Assembly: GCA_964247055.1 (NCBI GenBank)
Contig: OZ176055.1
Span: 5,518,001-5,582,000 of the forward strand
Direction of reading: 5' to 3'
Origin: Paragordius varius
Taxonomy: Eukaryota > Nematomorpha
Length of the DNA: 64,000 nt
The notes beneath the pieces were generated by a model. It had not been told where the DNA came from, searched no databases, and saw only the letters and a list, made by a program, of their open reading frames with translations. The stretch's first letter is position 1. Each line of letters starts with the position of its first letter. Below are positions 45,630 through 60,000 of the stretch, one piece after another. The position numbers were made by a program, and so were the translations under genes.

Positions 45630-46785
45630 TTGTGTTTTAAATCCACTCATCAACGAAACCGCCACTTTTCAGTAATAAGATAGGTAGAGTGTAATATGTT
45701 GATTTTGGCTGAGAAGTAATTAGAAACAGCTTTTTCCGGACCGTTTAATGTAAGACTTGGCTAAATTGTTGCATCTGTCTTATTAGATTCTCCCATTATT
45801 GTAATTTACATCCATCCGTCACCGAAACCACCACATTTCAGTATCAGGATAGTTAGAGTGGAAAATGTCGATTATTTTGGCTGAGAACCAATTTGAAACA
45901 GATTTTGCCGGACGGTTTAATGTTAGACTTGGCTAAATTGATGCAACTGTCTTATTATATTATCCCATATTCTGTTTTACATCCATCCGTCACCGAAACC
46001 GCCACGATTCAGTATTAGGATAGATGGAGTGTCAGTCGGTTGTTTTGGGTGTGAACTAATTCGAAACAGATTTTGCCGGACGGTTTAATGTATGCTTGGC
46101 CATCTTGATGTAACTGTCTGATTAAATTATCCTATTATTGTGTTTTACATCCATCCGTCACCTAAACCACCACTTCTCAGTATCAGGATAAAGAGATTAT
46201 AAAATGTCGGTTATTTTGGCTGAGAAGTAATTAGAAACAGATTTGCCGGACAGTTTAATGTATGACTTGGCTAAATTGATGCAACTGTCTTATTAGATTA
46301 GCCCATTATGTTTTACATATATTCGTCACCGAAACCGCCACGATTCAGTATTATTATAGATAGAGTGTAAAATGTCAGTTATTTTGGCTGAGAACTAATT
46401 TGAAGCAGATTTTGCCGGACGGTTTAATTTTAGACTTGGCTAAATTGATGCAACTGTCTTATTAGATTATCCCATTATTGTCTTTTACATCCATCCGTCA
46501 CCGAACGGCAACTTTTAAGTATTTGGATAGATAGAGTACAAAATGTCGGTTATTTTGACTAAGAACATATTTGAAACAGATTTGCCGGAGGGTTTAATGT
46601 ATGACTAGGCCAACCTGATGCAATAATTATCCCATTATTGTGTTTTACATCTATCACCAAAACCGCCGCTTTTCAATACTAGTATGATAGAATGTAAAAT
46701 GTCGGTTATTTTGGCTGAGAACTAATTCAAAACAGATTTTGTGGACGGTTTAATGTAAAACTTGGCTAAATTGATGTTTGCCTTA
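45630..46785. repeat. Satellite array, ~170-bp monomer, about 7 copies
   Basis: The phrase CATCCATCCGTCACCGAAAC recurs, slightly diverged, near 45644, 45809, 45980, 46147, 46319, 46490 and 46650 (spacing 160-172). Each monomer also has ATGTCGGTTATTTTGGCTGA, TTTTGCCGGACGGTTTAATG and TTGATGCAACTGTCTTATTA. No coding frame. Confidence 0.93.
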
Positions 46786-46837
46786 TTTTATAAATTTTAA
46801 CTAAAAATTATAAAAATAATTTCCGTAATATTTTAAT

Positions 46838-46990
46838 TGGGTGGCAAAGAAATGTTAGGTTCATAAGCAAAGGACTTGACAGTGTATTCTTTTATCACCG
46901 ATCTTCAAGTGAAACTTGCTGGTTTAAGTAAACTTGCTCAACTTGGCACGCTTGACTTACAAGTCAAGTGTGACCTTTTTATCCCCCACC
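46838..46990. repeat. Small hairpin-like MITE, copy 2
   Basis: Same family as 44499-44650: starts ATTGGGTGGCAAAGAAATGT, shares AAGTAAACTTGCTCAACTTG, ends CTTTTTATCCCCCACCC. It lies just after the satellite. Confidence 0.75.
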
Positions 46991-48039
46991 CTTTGTTTTT
47001 TTTGAGAACAAGGAAGGGGACGCAATTTCATTTTGATGGGGCGTGAAAAAGGTTCGATACTACTGAATAAAAACTCCCTTACCTTTTGGGGTAGTCCAGA
47101 GCGAGAGAATCTTATAATGTATTTTAAGCCGAATTTATGCTTTCTTTGGCCTTTTCGGCGCATTACACAGAGTACAAAATCGGGGGTCATGAAAAAATAT
47201 CTTGATGAAATAAATATATTCTGATAGAAAAATGTATCAGATATCTCATGGTGTTTTTGGTTTTGGGGCTTACAACTGTTTAAAAGTAATTTACACATTT
47301 ATGGCAAGTGCTCTATATCAGAAAATGGTGAAATTTGCGCAAATCTTTTAATTAATTTTTTTTGGTGAAAACTAAACGCTTTATTCCAAAAAATATCATC
47401 ATAAACTTCATATTAAAAGCAAAAGAATATCTTAAAAAAATTATATTTTGTGGGCTCGAAATTCCCAATTTTTTTCGCATTTCTAAAATGGGCTGATTTT
47501 CTTAAATAAAAAATGCAATTGCGCGATAAAAATTTTAATTGGATGCTAAATTTTGACATCAATTATAAATATTTTTAAATGCATAATTTTTAATTTTGTC
47601 TATCCGATTTTGGTGAATTTTTATAAAAATAAATTTGACATATCATAATCTTGAAGACAAACGAATATCTTAATCAAAATTGAGGTGATACAATAAAGCA
47701 AAACAACAATTAGCCTTTTAAAGCATGTTTGTGAAAAATTTCATAGATTGACAAAGTAATTAAAATGATAATATAATTATAACTGACATTTATTTTACAC
47801 AACTACATAAAACAATACATGAAATATAATATCTATTAATATTTAATTTGATAAATATATTAAATAAAAGTGTATACAAACAATTTAAATCATAAAATAT
47901 TTAAAAATAATATTTTGATTGGCAGTGGGATGGCAAATAAATGCTGGATTTGAGAGATTTATTGATTTAATACATTTTTTAAAGTTTTCAAATGCACATA
48001 AAAAATAACGGTTTCGAAAATTACTCAATATACCCCATT
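46991..48039. other. Downstream region of the hedgehog co-receptor gene
   Basis: Includes the 3' UTR of the minus-strand gene. Frames around 46957-47298 are open on both strands but show no family resemblance; I treat them as chance. Confidence 0.4.
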
Positions 48040-51000
48040 TTATTTAAAAGTTGAAAGATATAATGGAGTTTGATAATTATCTCTATCATTATAAAACTTA
48101 TTGTCATTTTCAGGGTTGTGATTGTTATCACTATATCCATTTTCTTTCGCTATATAAAACAATATGGAAGTTAGTTTTTAATGTTTTAAAAAATTAATAA
48201 ATGAATGGTTTAATATATATTAGATAATCTTAAAAAGATTTCGTATATTTTATTAATTTTACAGTAAAAAAGTATTTTTCTTTAATAAAAATTTTTATAA
48301 TTGAATTTGTTGTAAAAGTTAAAAAACCGTTTTGAGGGGAAGATGACATTAATAGGTGGTAAAGAGATTCTTCAAAGGCCGCCGTATCTTGGTGATTGAA
48401 AGAAATATTATTTATATTTTGATTTGATGCAAAAGATATTTTGGGCGGGGAGGGCAAGATAGAAGGGATTTCAATATCAATGTCACCCAAATTTTCTGCG
48501 ACAAGTGCCGCCATGTAATTTTCATTTAAACGCATAGTATCTGAATCATTCATCCAAGCAGATGAATCTAAAATAATTTGTGTATTATGTTGTTTGGTAT
48601 AGTTTTAGCAAAATCTGTAATGGAAAGAGTAAGTTATTAAATCAATAGAGACATAAACAAATTTATTATTGATTCGAAATATTTCAATGGTTACTACTGG
48701 TTTAGACTGTATCTTGAAATTTAATGCTGTAGTTATTATATAAATTTTATTAATTCATCTACATTAATTAAAATATTAATAGCATACTGAATTTAGTATT
48801 AACATTTCGAGAATTTTGAAAAGTGCTTAAACTTAATGGCATTTCGCTTTCGTTTGCGAGCATAATAGGATCATCCTCCAATGGATTAATAAATTGGTTC
48901 ATTTTATTATTAAGAGGTCCGTATGGTGTGTTTGCGTTTTGAAATAAATGAGGGGATATTTTAATTCCTTGGCTTTCCTTATTGAGCCTTGTATGATCTA
49001 AATTCAATGAAGATTACAGTAATAGGTTATAACAAAATAAAATTTTATATTTTTTTGTTTAAAGACCTTAACATTATGTTTTCCTAAGTATGCGTTTGCA
49101 AATTCAATTTTTTTTAAAACAAGACTGTATTATCTTACATCTTTTGCTAAGGTTAAAAAAATATTTAATTGATATAATAACCAATACATATAATAAATTA
49201 AACATTTCATTTTATAATACGAACCTAATTTTGGATTCGATTGGACAAATTTAGTCAATGGACTCAAAGGTGTGTAAATAGGGCTAGAAAATACACCTTC
49301 CTCCGTCGTCAAATTCGGAAAGTTAAATCCATTGTAATTTGAATATGCATTGCAATTTTTTCCCGATGGCTTAAAAGTATTTAGGCTCTAAAACATCAGA
49401 AAATACTTCATTACATTTAATATTATACAATGCTTTTGTAATATAAAGCCGTTAACTTAGTTGTTCATTTTTAATAAAAAAAATATGAAATTATCAAAAA
49501 CTTAAAGAAGGGTATTATAAAAAATTAAAATTATATAAAGTAAAATGATGAAAAAATTAAGGATTTCTTGTATAAGTTAATAATCCAGGGGTAAAATACT
49601 AGTGGATTATTATTAAGAAATTGACACTTTACAATAAGGTTTCAACTGTCACTGAAATATGATGAAAATATCGAGCCGCTTATAAATATTCTGGACATAA
49701 AGAAATGTGATTGATAATTGCTAACAGAAGATGTTTATTTACCATGGGTTCTTCCAAATCATTAATTTGATAATCGCCTCCGTGGAGAGAATCAGTTTTT
49801 ACGCTGGGTGAATTATATTGGTGGGTAAAAGAATTTTGACGACTAGTGTATTGGTTGTTGTTTGTGTTAGGCTTAAAATACCCGTCATTCCCCAAAAATG
49901 TATCATAATATTCAGATTCTAAATGAAAAATAATTATTACGACAAAACATTGTATATTTTCATCTCTTATAATATAATATGTCAATGAATCAAAAACAAC
50001 AGTGTTATTGAGTCTAAGATTTCGTTAAATCCGAAAAATTTAATATATTGATTTTTCAGGCAAAATCGAAATTGTACTAGGAAACGTAATGGAAGGGTTA
50101 AGTGACGATCTAGGGCTAAGGCTATGTTTTTTGACAAGAAGAGACGTATTTCTAATTTTATTGCAGGACTGTTCTGTTCTTTGATTCTCAATTTGATTGG
50201 CTGGTGATGTTTGATGAAGTAGTAAATTTTGATCGGTGTTAAAAGTTTTTCCTACATCGTTATCTATGGTACTGTATTCATTTTCTACGGATTAAATAAA
50301 AGAATTAATTCATATTTACTATTTAATATTAAAATGCTTAAATATCAATGTCTATAGGCTAAATATATAGCAAGTTAGTATGCAGTATATGAAATATATA
50401 TATGTGTATGAACTGGTGTTCAACATCAGTATATCATAAAATTTATTGTTAGTTTTATATAAAGTAAATCGCGTGGCTATAATTTGAGACAATCGTTTTG
50501 GAATATGTTATCTATATACGGATATACTCTTAACACTTTAGATAAAAGCAAAATTTTAAATTTTGCCTTAAGAGGAAAATATGGTTGCAAATTAACATAT
50601 TTGACCTAAGGTTAAAAGTTATTTTTTTATTCTAATGTTTTTGAATATTTTCAAAAATTATATAAATTTTCTATTAGATAATAAAATATTTGTTTATACC
50701 ACATTTATGTTTATTCATCTCTTGCCAAACCTATTTCCCCAAATCAATTTTAGCTGTCTTAAATACAATCTAATAAAAAACATATAATTTTAGGAATATC
50801 TTACTTGGATGCGTAGGCGATTCCTCCAACGTAGTCAAAGCTAAAACACCTAAACCATTCCGTGCCGCAGCATAAATAGGATTTGATTCTTGAATTTTTC
50901 TGGCACCATACACTGTGTGATCGCTATTTCCATTCATCCAATCAAAAGCTTGTTGTGATGATGGTGTTGGTTTATTGCGAAATTCATTTTCTGAGGAGGG

Positions 51001-54000
51001 CACACTCAATTTACGACCTCGAGAAGCATTGGGTTCAATCAAATTTGTGTGGTGTGAATGTTTATTAGCAGCAGGCAAAATGCGTGGGAGTGTGGATATG
51101 TGATGGTTTGTCGGCATAATATAATAATTCTCTTGAGCTATATTGCTCTTCTTTGCTCCATCATTTGAGAGATTAAGGTGGGATTTATTTAATGCCACAT
51201 TGTTTGAGGGTTTAAACGTGGAACATAAATTAACGGGTTCCGCATTACTGGAAATAAAAATGGTAATTAAAATAGTATGTAAAGGCGGTATTTCAAGTGA
51301 AATAGCATGTGATAAAAATTTAAGATTCTAATTGTTATTTAATTAGTACGACTTTTTTTCAATCAAACTCAACACATTTTCAATCTCAACTCTAAGATAA
51401 TTTTACAAAAAACCAAAAAAGTATCAATGGGCCTATCAAGGTTCAAATTTCATTTCGTTAAATAAATTATATACAACCTTAACATCTCATCATTGCATTG
51501 ATCAGCCTGGTAAGTTGGTGAATGATTAACATTGTTTTGCGCACTAATTCCATTTTCATTTGGAATTCTGAGAAAAAGTGAATTTCTCCGTTTGATAGTT
51601 ATACGTTTTCTTCGTCCACCAGGAGTGGTTGGCCCCAACGTTGCATAGGAGTTCGTGCCAATTCCATGATTATAAGCGGCTGAACGAAAACTTGACAGTT
51701 TGGGTGATCCTGATTTATTGATGAAATAAAGTAAGACATTAATTCAATAGTATAATTTACACTACATGACAAACTTTTATCAATTGTAACTATAATTAAA
51801 TAAATCGGAAAAATATAATGTTTTGGAGGCGCTCAATAAGGTAGGGCATTTTGACTAAGTATTCTATCCATAAAATGCATTTAAATATAAGAGAATTTAT
51901 GCATTATGAATAAATTAGATAAAACTGATAGAAATAAAAAATTTATAATAATTAAAATGGGTTTTTTGATCAATTTATATATTTAAACATCAATTTTTCT
52001 TAAAGCGGTTGTGTGACAATTAAACCGGTCAAAAACTTGAAATAAAATTTGTTAGTTTTTTAAGTAGTATCAAATAATGCGATTAAAATATTTAAATAAG
52101 AACCTCTATCAAATAAAACTGTAGTATATTGCGTAGCAGGTGAACTTATATCATCTATCATCATTTTTGATGATTTTGCCCAATTATTTCTGTTGCTAAC
52201 GTTCCCATTCATATTGATGGGTTTATTGTAAATGCTGTTGGAAGCAAACGAAGGTGTTCCATTATTATTATTGCTATTTTCATCTTGCATAGAAGAAGGC
52301 ATCAATATAAAATTGCTATTTATTTTATTATTCGTTTCATGTGTCATGAAAGTCGTTGTTTGACTGAACACTTGATTATCGGAGTTTGGTTCAATCAAAC
52401 CAGCGTCACAATCAACGATATCATTATGGTTTAAAGCATCATTCGTCATGCTAAAACGAAACGAAAAAATAGATTATAATTTTTTGTAGCAAAATATTCA
52501 TTGGAAATTAAGAGATGATTTCACATTATCATTGTTAAATATAAAAAAATATTGGCTATGAATGAGAATATATTATTTCGAGTTAATTCTTTAACTTCTT
52601 TATCATTTTTATTATAACCAATTTAAATTGTAACAATGCCCTAAACAGAAAACGACACATCGTACGATATTGCGACTCTCCTAATGCCGAGTCAAATCTA
52701 ATTTCGATGTTTGAAAGTATTTAACATTTTAAATCTATATATATGATGAAACAAAATTTTCTCTCTCATAATGGCATTGTAAAATGTTATCGTTATATGA
52801 ATAATTAAAAAAGACTCGACCAAATTCTCAACCTTAAAAAATATATTTGTGAGTTAGTTGACATCTCAAATTATTTTTTTATATAGATACTTTGTTGTTC
52901 CATTCGGTGTTGTATGAGATGTTTGATAATTGTTGATATTTGCCGTTGAAAGATTATAACCGTTCTTTAGCACATTTAGAAATTGTAACGGTGAAGCGTC
53001 ATTGTATGTTTGACTTGGTCCATTTTTTACCATAGATTTTCTCGATTTGTCTACATTTGTAATAAAAATTTATTTTTATTTTAATTTATTACTCTGTTCG
53101 AAAATTAGATAAGTTATCTGATAAATTTTTTAAAAAGATAAAAATCAACAGCAGATGAAATCAAGTTTAAAGCTATATCGTTAACGTGACTATTTAACTC
53201 TAAATCATTTGGTAAAAACATTTTTACCTTTATGAAAAATTTTATTCCACAAAGATTTTTTCCCATAACCCAAATCGTTGTTTTTGAAGTTGTTATTGGT
53301 AATGGGGTCAAGCATAAGCAAAGATCTGTGAACATCATCACCTGTTAACGCATATTTAATGTAAATAAAATAAAATGAATGTTGTATATGTTAAAAAATT
53401 ATTTTAGTTTTCCAAAATAATTTTGTCCATGTAAGATAAACTAGAATATATTGCCAAGATTTTAATAAAACGCAAGATCGACAAAATTTAACACAAAAAA
53501 CAAACCCATATTTTGGGCAGCCTTATCATACAAAAGCGTAGCTGTAACATCTTTACCACCATTTTCCATGCTTGAGAAATTATTAGTATGGTTCTCATTA
53601 AAATATTGCAAATTCTCAGGGTGGCCCCCAAACGCAGTCAAGGCTGCCACCTTATTGCGTTCTTTATCGCGTTTGTAGGCTTTGAGTTTTGCACGGCGAT
53701 TTTTGTAACAAGCCAAACTAGTAGCAAACAGTATGATAGATAAGCAGGCTAAAGTTATACCCACAACTATGAAAAATAAGCGTCGAGACGTTTTTCCTTC
53801 CGACATAACAGAGGGATTTATAACAGGATGTTGAGAGATAATATATGGACCTTGTCCTTGTTTTGCATCCATATGGGTATAGTGGAAATTGTATGGATTG
53901 GGTTCATTAATGCGCGTTTTATCGAGGATAAAATCCATCGGGGGTGGATTTGCTAAATGAGAATGTTGAGCAATATGCTCTGGACTCATAATTCCACTAG

Positions 54001-57000
54001 TGGATAGTAGTAGTTCTAAAGAGATTTGTAACATACAATATAGTTAAACATTGTAATTTGGTAAATTACAAAACTATATTTTAGCATTAATGAATGCTTA
54101 AATTCCGAGAAATAATGTTTTCTGTTTACATGTAAGTTTTATTTACCTCTTTATATTGGTTTGTAATATTTTTATTTAGATACATATATAGTTAAGTGTA
54201 GCTTATAAAAAAATATTTATGAATTCCAACAAGTGTGTAAAAACGAAGAAAAAATTATTAGTTTTGACAAACCATTATAATTAAACTATAAAAGAACATA
54301 AAATATTAATTAATACTTTTCATATCCACATATTTGGGATTACTGAGTGAACTTTCAAGCATATCAATCTCCAGTGGTGTTTGCAAATATGCCGATTCTC
54401 TTTTAAACACCATATGCGATTGGAGGAATGACCTTTTATATCGAGGTGAATTAATTGTGTCCTCTCCCCCAACAAGATTACTATTTCGTTTTTGCAAAAG
54501 TGATGAAACATTACTTCGATCCAAAAGGGTTAGTAGATCAGAAAACGTTATACCACACGTGAGATTAGGCATAAGGGAATGGGCATTTTGCAGACTTAAA
54601 AGGAGTGTTGAAATGCGTACCTCAAAACGGGACACTTCGGCCGGAAATATCCAATCTAACGTGGTGTTTTCATCTAAAAACGAACGCAAATTATGTTAAA
54701 TTAAATTTTTTGTTAAAGATACGCGATGATTAAATGGTTTATATCACGTATAAAATAATATTATTAAATTAGAATATTTCAACAAAACAATCTTAAATAG
54801 AATTTATAAACAAAAAATTGACGGCAATCAACCTTGTTAAAAATTTAAAATAATACTCAATTTTTTCTTAGGATTTGTAGGTGGAAAAAATATTTCACGT
54901 TTAAGTAGGGAAACAATGTTTTCAAAATGCACAATATGATCCAAGCTACCACTACTATCATTTTTGGCAACGTAAATATTGTTATCATTCGGAGATATAA
55001 TTAAAGATGCAGCAAAAAGATCAAATGGCTGCGTTTTGTGATACGCTATAACCGAACCAGCGGGCCGAAAATATATGCGGAAACCAATTTTAGTTAAAGT
55101 AGAAGACGGTAAAAGTTTTTCTTGCCTTGTCGAATTATATTCGTATGTTACAGGCAGAAATCTTTTATTCTTGATACTATTTTCTTTATGACTTTTTTTG
55201 TAAGTCATTGATTGGCTATTGTCATTTGCAGCACATTGCGTTTCCATTAACCGGAGTTGCGTTAAGTTTAATCGAGTATCACTAAACTGTCATAAATGAA
55301 TAAATAAATATAATCTATATATTTATAAAAATAATCATAAAATTGAAGTTTTGGTTAAAATTAAGATTATGAAGACAATTGCAGGTAAACTAAAAGGCTA
55401 GATTTTTTTTATAAGAAAACTTATTTTTAAGATTTTTTAGATCACCATTTTTGATAAAAAGAGACACTCAATTTTTTATTTGGCTGGCAACTTTAATCAT
55501 ATACGGATAGAAAAATAAGGATAAAAAAATATGGTTTTTTATTTTAAAATATATGTTTTTTACTTTTGTGTTTTGTCTTTATAAGTTTAATGTTTACAGT
55601 ATAAAAATACATAAAAAGCTTATTTTATAAAATACATCAAATACCATGGCGTGCACATAAAATGCTGTGTTGTTGATAGGTTTAACATCCAATATAATTG
55701 GTGGATGTGGTTTACTAAATTCAAGGTTTGATGCTACGGCAGAGTATGGTGAAACATTATCGTCTAGATCTTCTTTTGATTCTTTTGATAATAAAGAATT
55801 TTTAATGGGTATATTTTGGCCTGGAGTTACGCCATTGAATGAAAATCGCAATGGTTTCATACGATATTTGGCTGCTACACCGTGTCTATTATCATAATTG
55901 GTATAAACGGCGGCAATGCGAAATTTATAAATTCCAACAGGATTTAGTTCCTCAACTCTTACATATCTAAATATATATATATATATAATAAGATAGTTAG
56001 ATGCGTTAAGAAAAAATATATTTATTTTCAAAATTTTTGGAAATAATATTTTAAATATAATAAACCTTTGATCAGCTGGAATTTGACCGTCTTGAGTTTT
56101 CCATTCTCGATCGAAGCCATACAACTGACGGTATTGTACCTTTATGAAAATAATTAACATATAATATCAATCATGTCATAAGCACGCTTGGGAATATAAA
56201 ATATTGAATTGAATTTAATTGATTGGGCCATTCAGATAACTTTTGAATTTAATATGTTTGACAAAATTAAAGACAAAAAATAGGCAGATTATAAAATTAA
56301 TAATTACTCTAAAGTAAAAATATGCACAAAATATAAGTAACACTTTATACCTTAAAAAACCATACTGGAACACTTGACAAACTTAAAGTCGGATTGTCTG
56401 GAACATTCCATTTAACCAAGACAGAATTATTAGATTCCTGAACGATTGAAGGTTTAGATGGTGGAATCATTATATTCGCGTCTTTGCTAACTTCTACCTT
56501 TCCATGCGCATACATTGTAGTAGATATTTCTAATTGAGATGCATTTTGTGTATATAAATTAGTTTGTTCGAATGCGTTGTGTATAACAGTTTGGGGTCTC
56601 AGAAATGGAGTCAGTGATGTTTGGTAAAACACTAATATAGATCATTAATAAAATAATTTATGTTAAAACCCTTTTGATCATCTTTAAAATATATTAAATA
56701 TGTATCTCTTGATTGGGATAATATTCAAAGGGTATTGGAATTTTTCAACAAAAATAAAATGCTAAACTGCTTACTTGAGGAAAGAGCCATACTATTTGTG
56801 TAGTTTAATTGAGTGTTGCCTGCTATTATCGGGCCCAGACTTGGGTTTACGTCGCTAGTCTCCTCGTCATAAAAATCGGTTGAATGTGTCACAAATTGTA
56901 TGTTATCAATCATCAAATCTTGTTCAATTTTGTTATTAACGGTTTGTTGGCCCGTGCCAAAATGTAAGTTAAACGGATCGACAATACCAATTGGTGTGGT

Positions 57001-60000
57001 ATGAATATTAGAGTCAATGTCCATTGTCAACTCTTTTCCCTGTCGTTTTTCAATGTGAGTTACACTTTTATTAGCAGTAGGGAACGGTTGTGGTTCCATT
57101 TTAGTGGTATATGATAAATCTGATGTTGTAGTCCCAGCAGTCGATGAGTGTGTAGTAAAAAATGGTAAATCGACTACATTAATTCGAGCTGAAGCGGTTA
57201 AAGATTTGATCGCTTGGGATGGGGAAGTTAAGAGATCCGAGGAGGCGGCGAGAAAAACCGGGTTTTCACTCACAACACATGTATACTTTCCGGTATCTGA
57301 TTCTGTGGCCCCTTGAACCACTAAACGTGATCGTAGCAAATATTGTTGTAGATTATTTTGCTTACCTTGGGATGATTCCAACTTATGATTATTTTTTTCG
57401 ATAACTTTTGGATCCATTTCCAATGAGCCAGCAAATGACGAAAGAATGTCATTTTCATCGTTTTTAACATTGACATCCTTTTTTACACGCTCAATATCCT
57501 TAATTTCAATCCGACCCGATTGCCAAGCCTGAAAATTGTACAAGATATTTCTCCCATCCTTGAACCATGTAAACGTTACGGGACTTGGTAGCAGCATAGC
57601 AGACGCAGGGGCTTGAAAAATTGAAGCGTTCATTTGCGAAGAAAATGGATCAATGGTAGAACATTCAAGTGTAAAAGGGTGTCCTACCGTAATTGTTGCA
57701 TCCGTTGGCCCAATAATGTTGATGGGTACTTCCTGGTCTAATGCATGTAAGGGATGTTGATCACCCAAAGTTTGACTACTCTTCAAACTTTCCTCGACTC
57801 TGTTAAGCGAATAGGACATGGTAGTGTAAAGGGGTGTAGTAGTTTCATCATTAGTTTGTATGAATGTTTTAGTGGTTTTGTAAGTTATTACTTTATTAAA
57901 ATGCGGTAATTGGTTTTTATCCTCAGTAATTAAACGTGAACGTTTATGATTTTTTCCGATAATGAATGGATTTTTGGTTAGAGTATTGGTTGTATTAGAT
58001 GTTTGATTTGCGCTAAAGTCTGAAAATATATGAGAGGCGAACCCATATTCAGATTGAAATAGGCATTGAATAATAAGCGGTGGTTTAGATTTATCAACCA
58101 AAAACCTTGAGGTTATTATGTATGAAATCAGATTTGCATTTTCTTGTTTCTTTATGTCGTTTTGCATTTTAGCCAATTTATTTTTATGGTCTATAATGTC
58201 ACCGTCTTTATACCAGACAATAGCGTTAGAAAATTCATTAGTTTTTGGAATATTTTGCCATAAAGGGGGACCCAAATTATTTGACAAAATTTTTGTTTTA
58301 TTTAAAATGAAATCACAAGCATATTGAGTATAATTTTTTTCATTGTTTGGTAACACATAATCAGAATCGATGCTAGAATCAAGAAATCCCACCTTATATT
58401 GAGGTGAATAGTAATAAGTGACTTTAACAAGATTGTTTTCTGAATTATATTCATCATGCGGTGGGTAACATTCTACGGTATTCTGCGTGTAATTTTCTGA
58501 TAAAATCCAATTTTTAAAACATGGACTATGTATATTACTTTTCAAAGCAAATCGCTCGACGTTTCCATTACCATTATGTATGATATGTAAATTTGTACTT
58601 GATAATATCGTATTACTTGCATGATCAAGTAATTGGCGCATATCAAGTTCATCCGTCACGAATCGAAGGTTATACTTTCCAGATTTTCGCATTTTACCTA
58701 AAATAAGGTTTTTGGTATAACATTGGTATGTGCCAGCATCTGTCGCCTCTAAATTATAAAAAAGAGCACCCCCATTTTCAGCCAAAACAGACGGGAATGA
58801 ATCAATTTTAACTGACAAATGGGCAACGCTTGAATTTTTGGAGGATGAAGCAAAATAAGGTAAAGTAATATAGTTTTGCGTGGAATATGATTTAGCATCA
58901 TGTGAATCTCCGTAATCATCGCTATTATCATTTTCATTGTTGGCAAATTCTCCAAAGGATTTCCGTTTAATAATGAGTTGCGTTTCCGAGGCAGGGGCTG
59001 ATTGTACATAAGCGCAGGGCAAGAACAATGATTCGCCTTTTCGAAAGTAAGCATTTCGTATTGGATTATTTCCTGGATTAATTTCAACAGGTCTAAGCTG
59101 AATGGTTGGTCCGATAATTGCACCATGAACATGCAATGATTTGCAGCCATCTTTGTTTTGTGTATTGTCAGACGGTAGTTTCCAGGAGACATAACAAGTG
59201 TAGCTCCCTGTATAAACATAAGCAGAGTAATATAAAACGATTAGTAAAAAGTTATAAAAAGATATCCATAATAAAAAATAACTTATTAAAGGGTCGTAAA
59301 AACCTATCATTTATTTCTTGAACCTAAAGAATGCTATTCAAATAAATCCTTTAGCCTGTCGTAATTCCTTGAGTTTTTCATTATTTTTAACTGTTTAAAT
59401 GCTTTTTCACTGGTCAAAAAATAATAACCAATCTCCGCTTAATCTTTCACTGTAATATCAGACAATAAACTCTGAGGCAAATATATGATGTATTTAAATA
59501 TTAAATAACCCACAAGCTATGAATAATATTTTTATACCAGAATGCTTATTCCTCCGAAAGGCTGGTATCACATGATTCATTTTCCAATCTTTGATCCATT
59601 CATCTTTAGTTCCTATGTCATCGTTTAGACTTAAATTATGGGTTCTGACACTTGTTGGGATTTTAACATTGTTATGGCTCCAATATGATGCAAATATGAT
59701 TCGATCTAGTTTAATCTTTCCACGATTTATAAGTGTTATTAAGTCATTGAATAAATTTGGTCCAGGAACAGGACATTCTTCTAATTGGACCTTATCATGC
59801 GCTTTGATATATTGCGCCCTAGCCAAGGTTTCATAATGATTATCACGTAATTTGGTATTAAAACTATTCGTTATTGCAACATTAATGTGGTGACATGGTT
59901 CTGTAATATCTGTATGTAAAAAATAGATATATTGGGTTATATTATTAATTTAGGAGTAAAACTTTCTATTATGTGATTCGGTACAACAAAAAATCTTTAA

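Noticed and set aside
46957-47298. Overlapping open frames on both strands after the satellite
   Set aside because: No similarity to known proteins, low-complexity composition and no splice or start context.
55287-55644. Extra exon between co-receptor exons 6 and 7
   Set aside because: Scanning the minus strand found no segment with both splice sites and compatible phase; exon 6 joins exon 7 in phase 0 through the acceptor at 55287.
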